Source: Anodontia alba
Taxonomy: Eukaryota; Mollusca; Bivalvia; Lucinida; Lucinidae
DNA length: 64,000 bases
Direction: 5' to 3'
Assembly (NCBI GenBank): GCA_964016985.1
Contig: OZ024831.1
Coordinates: forward strand, 22,124,609-22,188,608
This document shows, piece after piece, positions 1-10,610 of the stretch; the first letter of the stretch is position 1, and each line of letters begins with the position of its first letter. The notes under the pieces are model-generated. The model ran no database searches and had not been told where the DNA came from. It was given only the letters and a program-made list of their open reading frames with translations. Made by a program: the position numbers and the translations under genes.

Positions 1-144
1 GTAAAGATTTTATTGAAAAATGACCATAAATGGTCATTTTTCAATATAATCTATACATTTTTGTTTGGTTATAACACGGTTGTTTAACTAACACGGTTTA
101 TGTTATGGACTCCAACAATAGTGTTATAAAGAGGTTGTGGTGTA
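1..144 (+). mobile_element. Family L palindromic MITE, right half (cut by window edge)
   Basis: The window opens inside the central palindrome of family L (GAAAAATGACCAT/ATGGTCATTTTTC) and runs to the terminal GTGTTATAAAGAGGTTGT. The full-length relative is at 44061-44279 with nearly the same right half. Confidence 0.85.
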
Positions 145-967
145 GTCAAAAAGACATACCTGAGCAAACAGTTTAAAAAAGCAATTTGATCAGGGTCTTC
201 ATTGTTTACCATTCAGCCTGCCCTTACATACATACATCAAGTTGATACCTCAATAAATCTACTGAGCATATACATATAGCAATTTAACTCATCTTTTGAA
301 CCTAACTATGACCAAGTTGGAATTATAAAAAAAAATAAAATCTTTTTTGCTGATTTTATCAATGTGTAACCACCGGCCAATCGCCCACAAACTTACCAAC
401 AAAATAGTCCTTATTCAGTTTGTGAGTGATTCGCCAGTTACAAATTAAAGGGGAAGGCAATATAAGTTATAAGTATATCTTGGAGTACAGTGCTTAAAAA
501 TCCATTTATTTTGATGCAAGACTTTGAAAATTGGCGTAGAAATAAGGAAGTTATGGTGGCATGAATATATTTAACATGGCTGCCATGGTTGCCGCCATAT
601 TGTAGGCTTTGTGACGTTACACAGCCCAAATTAAATATGCAAAACCAAATTATAAAGGATTTTTAAGAATAATTTTGCTACAATTTTTTTATAATCTTTT
701 AATTCTAGTGACAATCAATCATTTTCCCAAAAATAAACCAACTTTATGAGAATAACTACCTTTATGAAAAATTTTTTAATTTTTATGAAACCTCATAAAA
801 TATTCAAAATGGCGGTGCCCATACCACCAATCTTAAAATATTTAATTGTCTACAACTAACTTAATTTTCTGCCGATTTTGATCAAATTTGTGTCAAAATT
901 CATTGTTTGTAAAGTTCTTTACTTTAAAGCACAATACCTTTTAAGGTTTTGTTCCACAAAAATGAAT
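145..967. other. AT-rich intronic sequence, no feature recognised
   Basis: No splice-flanked ORF, repeat family or RNA gene could be recognised. Confidence 0.5.
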
Positions 968-1181
968 TGAGCCAGCGCATGACAAAACCTACGAAATGGC
1001 AGGTGTGCCCAGCGAAGACTCAGATCAGCCTGGGCATGGCTGTGCACTCAGTGGGTAGCTAAGGACACAAGCTTTCTTCATGCGGACGTGGACAGGGAAG
1101 ACTTATCAGAATTGGTGGCTGCCCAGGCTGAGTCTTCGCTGGGTGCATGTCATTTTGTTGGTTTTGTCAAGCACTGGCTCA
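968..1181. mobile_element. Family R MITE
   Basis: Long inverted ends: TGAGCCAGCGCATGACAAAA on the left and its diverged complement ending GCACTGGCTCA on the right. Subterminal CCCAGCGAAGACTCAG is matched by CTGAGTCTTCGCTGGG. A degraded relative lies near 10690-10925. Confidence 0.8.
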
Positions 1182-1263
1182 GATTCGTTCATAGAATCTC
1201 CCCTGAAATCCATGTAGACAAGTTATTTGTGCAGAAATATGAAAAGCTTTAAAACAATAACCA

Positions 1264-1484
1264 TACTGTAATAACCCTAAGTATTGGGACACCCTGTCTA
1301 CTTACCATACGTGTTTTAAATTTTGAAATGGTCCATTCTACGACCTCTTGATGTGTCTAAAATACTGCTGTATGTATAACAAACAGTGTAGACCCTGATC
1401 AGACAAGGCGTTCTTTGACATCTCATCTGGGTCTGCACTGTTTGCAAAGGCCTTTCTGTCCCAATACTTAGGGTTATTACGGTA
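1264..1484 (+). mobile_element. Family B MITE, complete
   Basis: Terminal inverted repeats of about 28 bp (GTAATAACCCTAAGTATTGG inside TA-flanked ends). The centre carries the shared AACAGTGTAGACCCTGATCAG module and its partner CTGGGTCTGCACTGTTTGC. Confidence 0.88.
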
Positions 1485-1496
1485 TAACAAATTATA

Positions 1497-1671
1497 TATA
1501 GTGAATGTCTTAAAATTTTGAACATCAAAGATTCTGACAAAATGGCATGTTCAAACAGAGCAGACCTAGATCGGACTGCTCCTTAAGGCCCAGATCAGAC
1601 TTCTCTTTAAGACTGCGTCTTATCAGGGACTGCACTGTTTGCCATTCTACTAAGTATTATTGGAAACGGCT

Positions 1672-1704
<33 letters not shown>

Positions 1705-1775
1705 AAAAACAACAACAAAATTTAGGCCCAAATCATATGGAATAAGTTGTTTAAAATTTTAGGACATTTACTGTA
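1497..1775. mobile_element. Family D MITE
   Basis: Ends resemble CAGTAAATGTCCTAAAATTT (left degraded, right exact in reverse complement). It holds a degraded shared core (CTGCACTGTTTGCC) and a poly-A run at about 1675-1700. Confidence 0.7.
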
Positions 1776-1963
1776 AGCAGTTCTTTAAAGGTCCCGTCTA
1801 TCACATTTATTGCTAAATGCTTTTTCTGCCTTATAGATCCAGTAATTGTTTCAGTTTTTTATAGGCAATGTTTAAAACGTGTTTTGGGCCTAAAAATACA
1901 GCAAGAATCTTTTGTGTTGTTTAATGGCTGTTGTAGCGAGCTTCTATGACTTTGAAAGAGCTC

Positions 1964-2172
1964 TTAACGTTAGTAAGTGCCAATCACAACTCACGCAGTC
2001 AACACTTTTAAGTATTTCTTTAATATTATTTTTCATAGAAAATAAGTCTTGACATTTCATGGGAATTGTCTGCAAGCAGACAATTCACATGAAATGTCAC
2101 AAATTATTTTTTATCAAAAAAAAAAAATGGAATCATCTGTAACAAATTTGGATTGACACTTTTAGGGTTTAA
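1964..2172 (+). mobile_element. Family F MITE, TTAA-flanked
   Basis: TTAA at both ends. The central stem CTTGACATTTCATGGGAATT, TGTCTGC/GCAGACA and the reverse GACATTTCATGTGAATTGTC is typical of F. It lies in the first of two diverged copies of a host segment (see 2215-2460). Confidence 0.75.
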
Positions 2173-2214
2173 CAAGTGTTTTTGGCTTAAAACTACAGCA
2201 AGGAATTGTGCTGT

Positions 2215-2460
2215 TTAACCCTTAAAGCACCAGTCACAACAATTGTCGTCTGCTTTGTCTTCTGCTTGTGATTTTAAAAGTCATTTCTGCTAACAGTGTG
2301 GACCCAGATCAGACTGCTCCTTTAGGAGCAGTCTGATCTGGGTCCACACTCTTTGCCGGTATGCAAAAAATAGCTTTGAGAAGTTTGCAAGAATATTCAG
2401 CAGACGACATAAACAGACGACATTTTCAGATGCAGTTTTTCTTGGCGCTTTAAGGGTTAA
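2215..2460 (+). mobile_element. Family E MITE, TTAA-flanked, with empty-site paralogue
   Basis: Starts TTAACCCTTAAAGCACCAGT and ends TTGGCGCTTTAAGGGTTAA. It contains the shared palindromic core (AACAGTGTGGACCCAGATCA and complement) between CGTCTGC/GCAGACG arms. Its flanks (GTGCTGTTTAA / TTAATGGCTG) match an unoccupied site at 1915-1930 (GTGTTGTTTAATGGCTG), which shows insertion at TTAA with duplication of TTAA. Confidence 0.9.
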
Positions 2461-2827
2461 TGGCTGATGATGAGAGGTTTTATGACTTTGAAAGAGCTCT
2501 TAGTACATCAGGCATGGAACAGGCTTCTGGTATTCAGTGCAGCAGCTGGCCCCAGACCCTTTCTTTACTTTTCTTTTCTTTCTTTTTCTTCTTTTTTTTT
2601 TTTTTTTTTTGACGGGACACAACACTTGTATAGCTTGTAGAATTTTTGTTTACTTCAGTCCCTTGGCTAGAAAGAAAGTTTTTGTTCAGCCATAGGTAAC
2701 TTGAAGTTGGATTAAAGAGGATCATGATAAAAAAATAATGTAGAGAAAGAGAAAAATAGATATAAAACAAAAACGACTGGAGCCAGTCTATGCAGCAGCA
2801 AAAGGTGACCATCTTCATGTGGAAATT
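2461..2827. other. Low-complexity T-rich and unrecognised sequence
   Basis: A polypyrimidine run at about 2565-2610 and unremarkable AT-rich DNA. The Lys-rich antisense ORF here is the T-tract read backwards. Confidence 0.6.
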
Positions 2828-3256
2828 GTAGCTCCAGATAAGGTGTATCAGGCAAATATATTTTTATTTCTCTACAAAAACATGTTATGGATACTCATTA
2901 GAAGCACCTCACCATACTCATTAGAAGTGCCTGGGTGTGGTGCTTTTAATGAGTACCCTCAGCAAGGCACTTCTAATGAGAATGTTTTTTTGATGGAGAA
3001 ATAAGAAACATAGCAACAGATAAGGCACTTTTTTCATCCGAAAAATGCTGATATCTTTCTTATTTCTCCACGAAAGCATATGTTGTGGGTAGTCATTAGA
3101 AGCGCCTCACCAAGGCGCTTCTAATGAGTACCCACAACATATGTTTTCGTGGAAAAATAAGAAAAATATTATGTGGATACCCCCTCTTATCTGCAGCTAT
3201 GAGAAAAATATCAATACATTTTGGTTGGAAAAAAAAGCGACTTATCTTGAACTATG
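2828..3256 (+). mobile_element. Family H MITE with a second H nested inside
   Basis: The outer H runs from GTAGCTCCAGATAAGG to CTTATCTTGAACTATG. An inner H (3009-3201, CATAGCAACAGATAAGG to GCAGCTATG) interrupts it within GAAATAAGAAA. The outer sequence resumes with AGAAAAATATC, suggesting a target duplication of about 5 bp (AGAAA). Confidence 0.8.
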
Positions 3257-3710
3257 GGAGATCCTCAGCCACATTTCTTTTTTACAGCCAAACTAACATC
3301 TTACATTATTTTGTCTTCCTTCATGCTTGTTATTTTGAAAATTTGAGAAGCAATGGCATTGATATTTAGAAAATTTAAAGCATGTTGAGAAAATTATCTT
3401 GACACATCAGGATTGAGAAAATTTATCAGTTATTTGGCAAGCCACACTAGTTTCTCCAAGCATGTTGAAATTATAGAAATGATTTTAATTTGTTGATGTC
3501 TTCATTTCTCAAAATGTTGGCGTTTTTATACTTTGATTGTAATAGTAAATTTCTAAACCTGTCTGCAAGACAGTGCATTTCCTGCCCATTCTTCATCCAG
3601 AAAATTAATGAAAATGGCATTTGAAAACAAACCAAACCAAACCAAGCTACGTGTTTAATGAAGTATTTTGCTTATTTTATAATATACAAGCAAAACTCTT
3701 TCACAGTGAA
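3257..3710. other. No feature recognised
   Basis: AT-rich intron DNA with a weak local repeat (TTGAGAAAATTATC, TTGAGAAAATTTATC near 3385-3430). Confidence 0.5.
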
Positions 3711-3872
3711 GTTTGCAGGTGGCGGAGTAGTCTCGGCTTTCGATCACGAGATCCTGGGAGTGAATCCTGCTGGAGGCTGATTTCCCTACAGTGCTTCATT
3801 GCACAGAGCCTTTCATTAATTAATTTAAATAATGTTGAAAGGGATGTAAAACACCAAGCCATCATCATCATC
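3711..3872 (+). mobile_element. SINE family U, copy 1
   Basis: A tRNA-like head (GGCGGAGTAGTCTCGG with B-box-like GGAGTGAATCCTGC), a body ending ATGTTGAAAGGGATGTAAAA, and an (ATC)n tail. A second copy at about 44868-45040 has the same body end and tail. Confidence 0.65.
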
Positions 3873-3968
3873 CTTCATAATGAGCCATTCCATCAGGATC
3901 TACTTGGGTACAAATCATTTTTTTTTTTTTTTTTTTTATCATTTTAAGCCAATATCCTCTTTATTTTC

Positions 3969-4182
3969 TTAACCCTTGTCCTGCTGAACCCGGATCTACA
4001 CTGCCTTTGCAAACAGTGTAGATCCAGATCAGTTTGCTTCTGAAGAAGCCAACAGATCTGGATCTGCACTGTTTGCCATTAAGTATGTGAATTTATAGCA
4101 ACAATCAGAATCGATAAATCTGATTGGCTGAAAATTAGAAGTAGGCATGGCATATTAATTTATTCAGCAAGACAAGGGTTAA
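3969..4182 (+). mobile_element. Family A MITE, complete
   Basis: TTAACCCTTGTCCTGCTGAA to CAGCAAGACAAGGGTTAA, 214 bp including both TTAA. The core GCAAACAGTGTAGATCC/GGATCTGCACTGTTTGC surrounds TTCTGAAGAAGCC. The terminal TTAACCCTTGTCCTGCTG immediately repeats at 4179-4196 as the start of a truncated second copy. Confidence 0.92.
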
Positions 4183-4211
4183 CCCTTGTCCTGCTGGCTT
4201 ATCCAAAGCAT

Positions 4212-4480
4212 ATTTTCAGAGAGGAAAAACAAAATGAGAAGTATCATCAATTTTTTGTCTGCTGAATTTGCCCTTAGTGTGGTAAAGGTTAATATATTTA
4301 CGGAAGAAAGTATGACTCAGAATGTTGGCAAATTGCTGGCAGTTGGCAAATGGCTGGGGTATTTAGAACAAGTAGAGAGCATGGTCTGATCTAAGTCTGC
4401 ACTGTTTGCATATGCTGTTTAGTCAGAAACTTTGGTGGATGAAATTTTAGCACATTATCATACTTATACTTTTTTTTGTA
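4212..4480. mobile_element. Fragments of G and D MITEs
   Basis: 4212-4292 is the 3' end of a family G element (TTTGTCTGCTGAATTTGCCC to GGTAAAGGTTAA). 4376-4480 carries a partial D/core segment (GTCTGCACTGTTTGCATATG). Confidence 0.6.
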
Positions 4481-4493
4481 CATAAAAAATAAC

Positions 4494-5199
4494 AGCCTGG
4501 TATTGATTACCAAGAACTTCAGCACTTTATCTGATCTCATCATCTGATTTTTTTCATAACAGCGCGTATGACTGATTTCACACGAGGGTTTGTAAAGAAG
4601 GCTGAGGAAATAAATATTTCACGCGAATGGTCCAAATCAATGCGACTGGCGTATTACGATTTATTGATTACTTTGATGATGTATGATAAAACAAGGGCAT
4701 CTCTTTACTCCTTGAAAAAAAAAAAAAAGAAAAAAATGCCACTCCGGTAATTGATGGGTTTCTGTTTTGTCTATAAATAAATGATGTAGCTGTTAGTAAA
4801 AGATTTTATTGTTAAAAAACAAAACAAAAAAAAAACTTAGGATGTTGTCTGCTATAATTTTTTCTTGGTGCTTTAGTTAATAAAAGATGTGTAGTGATAT
4901 TTTAAGTTTCATGAACATGATAAAGTACAATCTTTCTACATCAGCCAGCTTTGGGAGCAAATAAGTTGGCTTTTGTAGGAGGTGGCTGTTGTTGAGAGGT
5001 TAATAATAGTTAAACTGCATTTTGGGGCATGAGAAAAGTTGCTATTAATAATTATAGAGGGGTAACTATTCATGGAGGTTCCACTGTATCAGTGTATATG
5101 CATTCAGTGAGATTCTTAAGAATCGTCCCACTAAGTGTAAAATAAATATATATGTTTTTCATGAAAAAAACAAAGGAAAATACAAATTTAGTAACATCT
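4494..5199. other. Mostly unrecognised; small ORF after an acceptor-like site
   Basis: TTTTTTTCATAACAG at about 4549-4563 precedes a 60-codon ORF (4568-4750; MTDFTRGFVKKAEEINIS) that runs into poly-A. No donor is obvious and it does not fit APP phases. 4845-4885 is a scrap of family F (TTGTCTGCTATAATTTTTTC). Confidence 0.35.
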
Positions 5200-5341
5200 T
5201 TAACCCTGTTCCTGCTGAACTGATCTGGATCTGCACTCTTTGTCATTAAGTATGTGAATTCGTATCAACAACCGGGATAAGTAATTGATTGGCTGAAAAT
5301 TAGGTGTGGCATCTGAATTTATTCAGCATGACAAGGGTTAT
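5200..5341 (+). mobile_element. Family A MITE, internally deleted
   Basis: TTAACCCTGTTCCTGCTGAA to GCATGACAAGGGTTA. The left half of the core is missing, leaving one GATCTGGATCTGCACT arm. Confidence 0.85.
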
Positions 5342-5462
5342 TCTTATGATCATCATTTATTTGATGACATAATTGTCTCTCTTGACATAAAATAATAGCT
5401 ATATAGCCTAGTTAGCAATCTGTTCAAACAGTATTTTTCTTTGCATAGTCAGTTCAAAGTAC

Positions 5463-6460
5463 ACAACAACCTCTTTATAACACTATTGCTAGGACATTCA
5501 TTCAAGTTTTGTATGAACATGCTTATAGGAGCGTCCTGCAAAAAGTTTTGTTACTGGGTTTGGATTACTTCAGTGCTACGTTTTATCAAACATATTTTTA
5601 TTACAAACCTTCAAAGTATTCCCCCTTTACTGAAACACATTTTTGTAACTTTTTTACCCAGTTGCGAAAGGCAGATACTGTAGTCTTCTTTTGGTATCTG
5701 TTGGAGACACTGATAAATAGCGCTGCCAAGAGAACTTCTAGACGTATACTTATTTCCAGAAAACATTTTCTTAAGCCTTGGAAATAAAAAGAAGTCACAG
5801 GGACTCAGGTCAGGTGAATAAGGTGGATGGTTTAAAATTTTCACCTTTTAGAAACCAAAAAAGACTTAACAACCTCACACTTATGGGAGGAGGCGTTGTC
5901 ATGTAAAAAGTGGACTTGTGACCATCCTTTGCTTGGTCCATGTTCCAATGTAACAAGTAAATTGGTCAGTGTATATGACTGCATCTATTTCAGTTTGAAA
6001 TAACTCGGTCGGAAAGCAATTTGAATGAAATAAACGGGTATCGTTAGCTATTCAACACACCATTCAAGTGCAGTGAAGCATTTTAAAATATACCTGGGAT
6101 AAAACTAAGGAAGCCTATTAGTGACAGAACTTTTTGCAGGACCTTTTATGACTGAGCCTGATAGCTGTTGCAATACCAAACAAAGTTAATGTATGATTTT
6201 GATGCAAATGGCCCTCATGAGTTGACGTGTCATTAAAACTGAACTCATCATCATCATCATTGCTGGGACAAAGCAAAAACTATGTTAGCTAAAGAACTGT
6301 ATTGTATCCAAACAAAAATGTATAGATTATATAGAAAAATGACCATATTTCTATATATGGTCATTTTTCTATACAATCTATACATTGTTGGTTTATGGTC
6401 ATTTTTCTGTATAATCTATGTACTGTTGTTTGAACACAACACTTTTTGCGATCCACATTT
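5463..6460 (-). mobile_element. Family L element split by a retroposon-like insert that carries a mariner
   Basis: The L end ACAACCTCTTTATAACAC is at 5466-5483. L sequence resumes at about 6262 and includes the TATAGATTATATAGAAAAATG palindrome at 6317-6400. Between them is an insert bounded by TTGCTAGGACA and TTGCTGGGACA (likely target duplication). Its right end has an M-SINE-like tail (GAGTTGACGTGTCATTAAAA). Confidence 0.6.
5533..6142 (-). pseudogene. Mariner-like element with decayed transposase
   Basis: Terminal inverted repeats of about 22 bp (GTCCTGCAAAAAGTTTTGTT and complement of CAGAACTTTTTGCAGGAC) enclose 610 bp, about half a full mariner. The minus strand reads HPPYSPDLSPCDFFLFPRLK, the conserved block before the last catalytic Asp of mariner transposases, with a broken segment resembling HDNAxxHKCEVVKSFL upstream. 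Frameshifts and the short length make it inactive. Confidence 0.88.
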
Positions 6461-6584
6461 AAACTGTCTGATTTCTGAAAGTATCTTATACTAAACAGTA
6501 AACAATCTTAAACAGAGGTTCCAATGTAACAGTTTACTTCAGAGAATAATGAAATAGTATTTTCAGATAACAGAAAAATAAGGT

Positions 6585-6722
6585 TACCGTATTTACTCCG
6601 AGTGTTCCACTACTGGTTGATATGTTTATAATATTGCTGAATGCTGTGTTCTGCAGCATCTGATCTGGGGCTATACCATTTGCACAGGCCTGTCTGTCCC
6701 AATACTTAAGGATATTGCGGTA
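6585..6722 (+). mobile_element. Family B MITE, internally deleted
   Basis: TACCGTATTTACTCCGAGTG to CAATACTTAAGGATATTGCGGTA, with one arm of the core (GCATCTGATCTGGGGCTA). Confidence 0.75.
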
Positions 6723-6792
6723 TATCAGAAGTAGCTCAGATATTAACCTTTAAAGTTTTATTTTTAAAGTACTGGCAGATTATTTGACTCGA

Positions 6793-6987
6793 AAACTGTA
6801 ATAACCCTAAGTATTAGCGCCTCGATGAGGCATCTAATGAGTACCACAGCATATGTTTTGTGGACAAATAAGAAAAATATCAATACTTTCCCACAATGTA
6901 CCCACAATGTATGTTTTCATGGAGAAATAAGAAAAATATTTACCAGATACCTGCTCTTACCTTGACCAATGGTTTTTATCTAGAGCT
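6793..6987 (+). mobile_element. B fragment joined to truncated H MITE
   Basis: CTGTAATAACCCTAAGTATT (B end) is abutted by the right half of H (GCGCCTCGATGAGGC to TACCTGCTCTTACCTTGACCAATGG). Confidence 0.65.
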
Positions 6988-7089
6988 CTGATCAATTAAA
7001 GGAGACTCATGATATTGATAATAGTGAATATTCCCATCTGTCTCTTTTATGGAATTTGGCCAGGCTTTTATGCAAAGTACGAGGAATGA

Positions 7090-7560
7090 TCAAACAGTTC
7101 TCGGCCTCTGTACTTGAATGACCAAAAGTAGAAATTGTGCCTTTATTACTCAATATCATCTTTCTTTGCCCTGATGCACTTTCTCCAATGCTGTTCTAGT
7201 TTGCTTATCCCTTCAAAACAGAAGCCTTCTTCCTGGTCCTCTGCTACCCATCAACAGCATCTATGATGCCTTCAATGATTCCAAAGTTCCTACCACAAAA
7301 GTTAGTTTTCAGATTTTGAAACTGATAAAAGTCCAAAGGGGCTAAATCTGGAGAATATGGAGGATGAGGAATGATCACCCAGCTGCATTCAGTTGCAGCA
7401 GCCAAAGCAACTTGAGAGATGTGGGCTGGTACATCATCTGGCAAGAGCAGAACACCTCAAGTCAATTTTCCTCCTCTTTTCTTCACAATCACCAGATGCA
7501 GCTACCTTAGTTCGTCTACATAAATGCACCATTTATCCTACGACCTGCCTCAAGATAACT
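7090..7560 (-). pseudogene. Second mariner-like transposase relic
   Basis: The minus strand encodes DDVPAHISQVALAAATECSW and then IIPHPPYSPDLAPLDFYQFQ. The HPPYSPDLAP-D block is diagnostic of mariner transposases (third catalytic Asp). Later frames give WRKCIRAKKDDIE and a stop near 7146. Frameshifts separate the parts. It is a different lineage from the copy at 5533. Confidence 0.85.
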
Positions 7561-8287
7561 ATGATAACGTCCTGACTATCTTAAACCTTCCCTGCTTAAG
7601 AAACTTACTGTCCTCTCGACATCACTGGGAAAGACATTTTTTGCTTGGCATTTAATTTTAAATGAAAATGTTTTGTTCTGATTGACCTTATCTTATTAGA
7701 AACCATTTGTCTTTTCTGTTTCTGTGTTTTGTTCTCAAATATTTACCCTAAAATTAAATTTATGGCCAAACGTTGGTCTGACATAAGCAATTTATATAGT
7801 AAAGTGATTTTTGGGAATTTTTGTTGAAGAAAATAGTTTTTACTTTTCTTTGTTGAATTTGAATTACTGATGTTTCACAACAATATTGTGAAAATTTCAG
7901 AAAAATTGAACAAACGGAACTTTTTGAAAATCTGCCTCCAAATTACCTACCCTACAGATTTCTGCATAATTTGCATTCATTTTTACTATGGGAAAAAGTG
8001 AACATATTTGATTTTTTAAAAAGCAATGACTAGAATAAAACTTTTGTGCATAGATAGTTACGACAAATGGTTTTGCACTAAATCATGACAAAAGTTTGCA
8101 AATTTACTTCTTCTGTCGCCAAGCAAAAAATGACTTTCTGAAAGATGTCGAAAGCACAGTTGGAGCGGGTGAGCCAGGCGTGCTTCCATTGCATACTCTG
8201 CTTTTTGGCCTTCAGATCAGTGATGGACCCAAGTCTCATCTTGGGTCACAACTCAATGCATAAATGCCTCGGGGGTCATCTTCATAG
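7561..8287. other. No feature recognised
   Basis: AT-rich intron DNA, no repeat family or convincing ORF. Confidence 0.5.
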
Positions 8288-8480
8288 AAAGATGGGAAAA
8301 ATCAGAAAAACATCAATCTACTGTCTGCTGAATTTCCCCACAGTGCTGTAAATTTTAGCCAGAAAGTCTTTTCTTTCTTGTTTCTCCTTAAAATCATATA
8401 ACATGGGTACTCAAAGGAATCCTCGTCCTTCTCGATTCCAGTGAATACATGGAGAAAACAAAAAAATACTCCTGGACACA
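8288..8480. mobile_element. G and H MITE fragments
   Basis: 8288-8355 resembles the G right end (TCTACTGTCTGCTGAATTTC). 8370-8480 is a diverged H half (TTGTTTCTCCTTAAAATCAT, GGGTACTCAAAGGAATCC). Confidence 0.5.
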
Positions 8481-8514
8481 TGTTAGACATGTTTGTTGAA
8501 TTGTGAGATATTAA

Positions 8515-8727
8515 TTAACCCTTGTCCTGCTGAACCCGATGTACCCTGCCTTTGCAAACAGTGTATATCCAGATCAGTTGGCTTCTGAAGAATCCATCCG
8601 ATCTGGATCTGCACTGTTTGCCATTAAGTATGTGAATTTGTAGCAATAATCCGGATCAAGTAATCTGATTGGCTGAAAAGTAGAAGTGGGCGTGGCATCT
8701 TAATTTTTTCAGCAGGACAAGAATTAA
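8515..8727 (+). mobile_element. Family A MITE, complete
   Basis: TTAACCCTTGTCCTGCTGAA to CAGCAGGACAAGAATTAA; the core and the TTCTGAAGAATCC loop are present. Confidence 0.92.
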
Positions 8728-8777
8728 TTCACACGGCACTATTCATAGCTCCAGATACTTTTATCAGGGGGTATCAG

Positions 8778-9067
8778 CGTGGGTGGTTGGGTGGTGTGAA
8801 CGTGTCATGTATCTTTTGTCACCGGAGCGTCCAATGATATTGGCTTATAGTTGGGCAAGGCCTGCTATCCTTGTAGCAGGTAAGGGTAGGGAGGTGACGT
8901 TCTTATTTCTTCTGTTTCTTCACTTTCATTCCTGTTCCTCTTTCTTCCCTGTCCCTCCCTTTTATCTCTTCTGCTATCTCTTCTGTCTATTTTCTCCCTT
9001 TCTCTGGGAGACGACACAAAATGACCCACAAGGGTTGACGTGTCGTTAAACCCCAACTCAATCAAAA
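8778..9067 (+). mobile_element. SINE M, full copy with 15-bp target duplication
   Basis: Begins CGTGGGTGGTTGGGTGG, includes GGCAAGGCCTGCTATCCTTG and a pyrimidine-rich middle, and ends GGGTTGACGTGTCGTTAAAC and CAATCAAAA. It is flanked by identical ATCAGGGGGTATCAG at 8763-8777 and 9068-9082, as expected of target-primed reverse transcription. Confidence 0.9.
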
Positions 9068-9196
9068 ATCAGGGGGTATCAGGAAAATGATTGTCTTGTT
9101 ACTCCATGAAAGCATATGTCACTGGTACTCATTAGAAGCACTTCATTGAGGCACTTCTAATGAGTACCACAACGTAATTGTTTGTGGAGAAATCAG

Positions 9197-9426
9197 GGCC
9201 CAGTTGTTCAAAGCGTCGTTAGCTTAACAAGCTCGTTAAGGGTCATTTCGTTAACTTAGTGGATTCAATATACAATATTCTGATATTTTTTGCTGAAAAA
9301 ATGTGAGTAGCTTTTGCACTACTCATATTTTTTCAGCAAAAAAATTTCAGCATATTTGCGTATCACTGGATGTAAATTTTAACGAATCGTTAACTAACGA
9401 CATCGTTAGCTTTGAACAACTGGGCC
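9197..9426. mobile_element. Family I MITE, complete, CAG target duplication
   Basis: TIR GGCCCAGTTGTTCAAAGC with complement at the right end, and an inner palindrome around TTTTTCAGCAAAAA. It is flanked by CAG on both sides (9194-9196, 9427-9429). Confidence 0.9.
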
Positions 9427-9470
9427 CAGAAAAATATTATGTGGATCCCTCTGTCTTAAGATGAGCTATG

Positions 9471-10076
9471 TAGTGTTAATGCATCTTGACTCATTGGGGT
9501 AAATACGGTATATCAATAATGCAGAAGCTGCAGATATTAGATGAAGAATAATTTAGGATCTGCACCAAGTGTCTGTTGCTGAGTCTAATTGGGAGTCAGC
9601 CAACATTTCTTAGTCAGTTGTTGGAACTTCTATATACTGACCATTATTATGATCAATTTATGGAAGACTAAATGATTCAGTCAATAAATTTATCTTATTG
9701 TCCACTATTTTTTTTTTCACCAGCTAATGTCTGTTTTTTGGGTTGTTTTTTTTCACCAGCTAATGTCTGTTTTTTGGTTTTTTTTTGTTTAGTTTAATTA
9801 CAAATTACAAAAAAGAATCCCAAAACTGCTGTTTCAAGGTAATTCAGACCAAAGAAATAATGAAAAGAATTTATAAATAATTTATATGAATAAATAAGTA
9901 CAGTATAAAAAAATCTCACAAATTTATTTCTTGTGAGACTTTAAAGCTGACAGTTGCAAAGTAAAAGTATATGAAAGTATATTTGGAATATTTAGGGTAA
10001 ATATTGTAACTGACAATTTTTACAAAAACAAACATGGTAGCAAACTAGCAATACAGTAACAATACCAACATTTGTA
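9471..10076. other. AT-rich, short local duplication
   Basis: TTCACCAGCTAATGTCTGTT is repeated in tandem at about 9716-9775. Otherwise unrecognised. Confidence 0.5.
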
Positions 10077-10294
10077 CTAACCCTACCCTTAAAGCACCAG
10101 TCACATCTGCAGCAGATGACAATTTTTTTTTTTATTATTATTATTTTTCAGAGAAACAAGTCTTGACATGTCATGTGAATTGTCTGCTGCTTGGCAGACA
10201 ATTCACATGAAATGTCAAGACTTGATTTCTCTGAAAAAAAAAAAAAAAAAAAAAATCGTCTGCTACAAATTTTGCTTGGCGCTTTAAGGGCTAA
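10077..10294 (+). mobile_element. Family F MITE, CTAA-flanked
   Basis: CTAACCCTACCCTTAAAGC to CTTGGCGCTTTAAGGGCTAA. A near-perfect stem spans about 10147-10238 (AAGTCTTGACATGTCATGTG arms) with a long poly-A after it. Confidence 0.88.
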
Positions 10295-10333
10295 TAGGAA
10301 TCAGGAAAGTCTTCTCATATTAACATTTTGACT

Positions 10334-10598
10334 GGGGGTGGTTGGGTGCGGCAAAGGTGTTGTGCATCTTACATGGTCGTGGAGTCCAACTGATATTGGC
10401 TTAAGTTGGGCAAGGCCTGCTATCCTTGCAGTAGATAAGGGTAAGGGTAGAATGTTTTTATTTGCTCTGTTTCTTCACTTTCATTCATTTTCCTCCTCCC
10501 CTGTCCATCTCCTTCATCTCTTCTTCTATCTCCTCCCTTTCTCTGGGAGATGACTCAAAATGACCCACAAGAGTTGATGTGTTGTTAAACCCCAACAC
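10334..10598 (+). mobile_element. SINE M, full copy with 12-bp target duplication
   Basis: GGGGGTGGTTGGGTGCGGCA to TTAAACCCCAACAC, flanked by AACATTTTGACT at 10322-10333 and 10599-10610. Confidence 0.9.
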
Positions 10599-10610
10599 AA
10601 CATTTTGACT

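Larger units (their letters stand above)
8744..9470 (+). mobile_element. Family H MITE carrying nested SINE M and MITE I
   Basis: H starts CATAGCTCCAGATAC, is interrupted by M (8778-9067) and by I (9197-9426), and ends at GTCTTAAGATGAGCTATG. Removing the inserts restores an ordinary H. Confidence 0.82.

Noticed and set aside
2534..2818. Lys-rich 94-codon minus-strand ORF
   Set aside because: The lysines come from a poly-T run; the rest is AT-rich noise.
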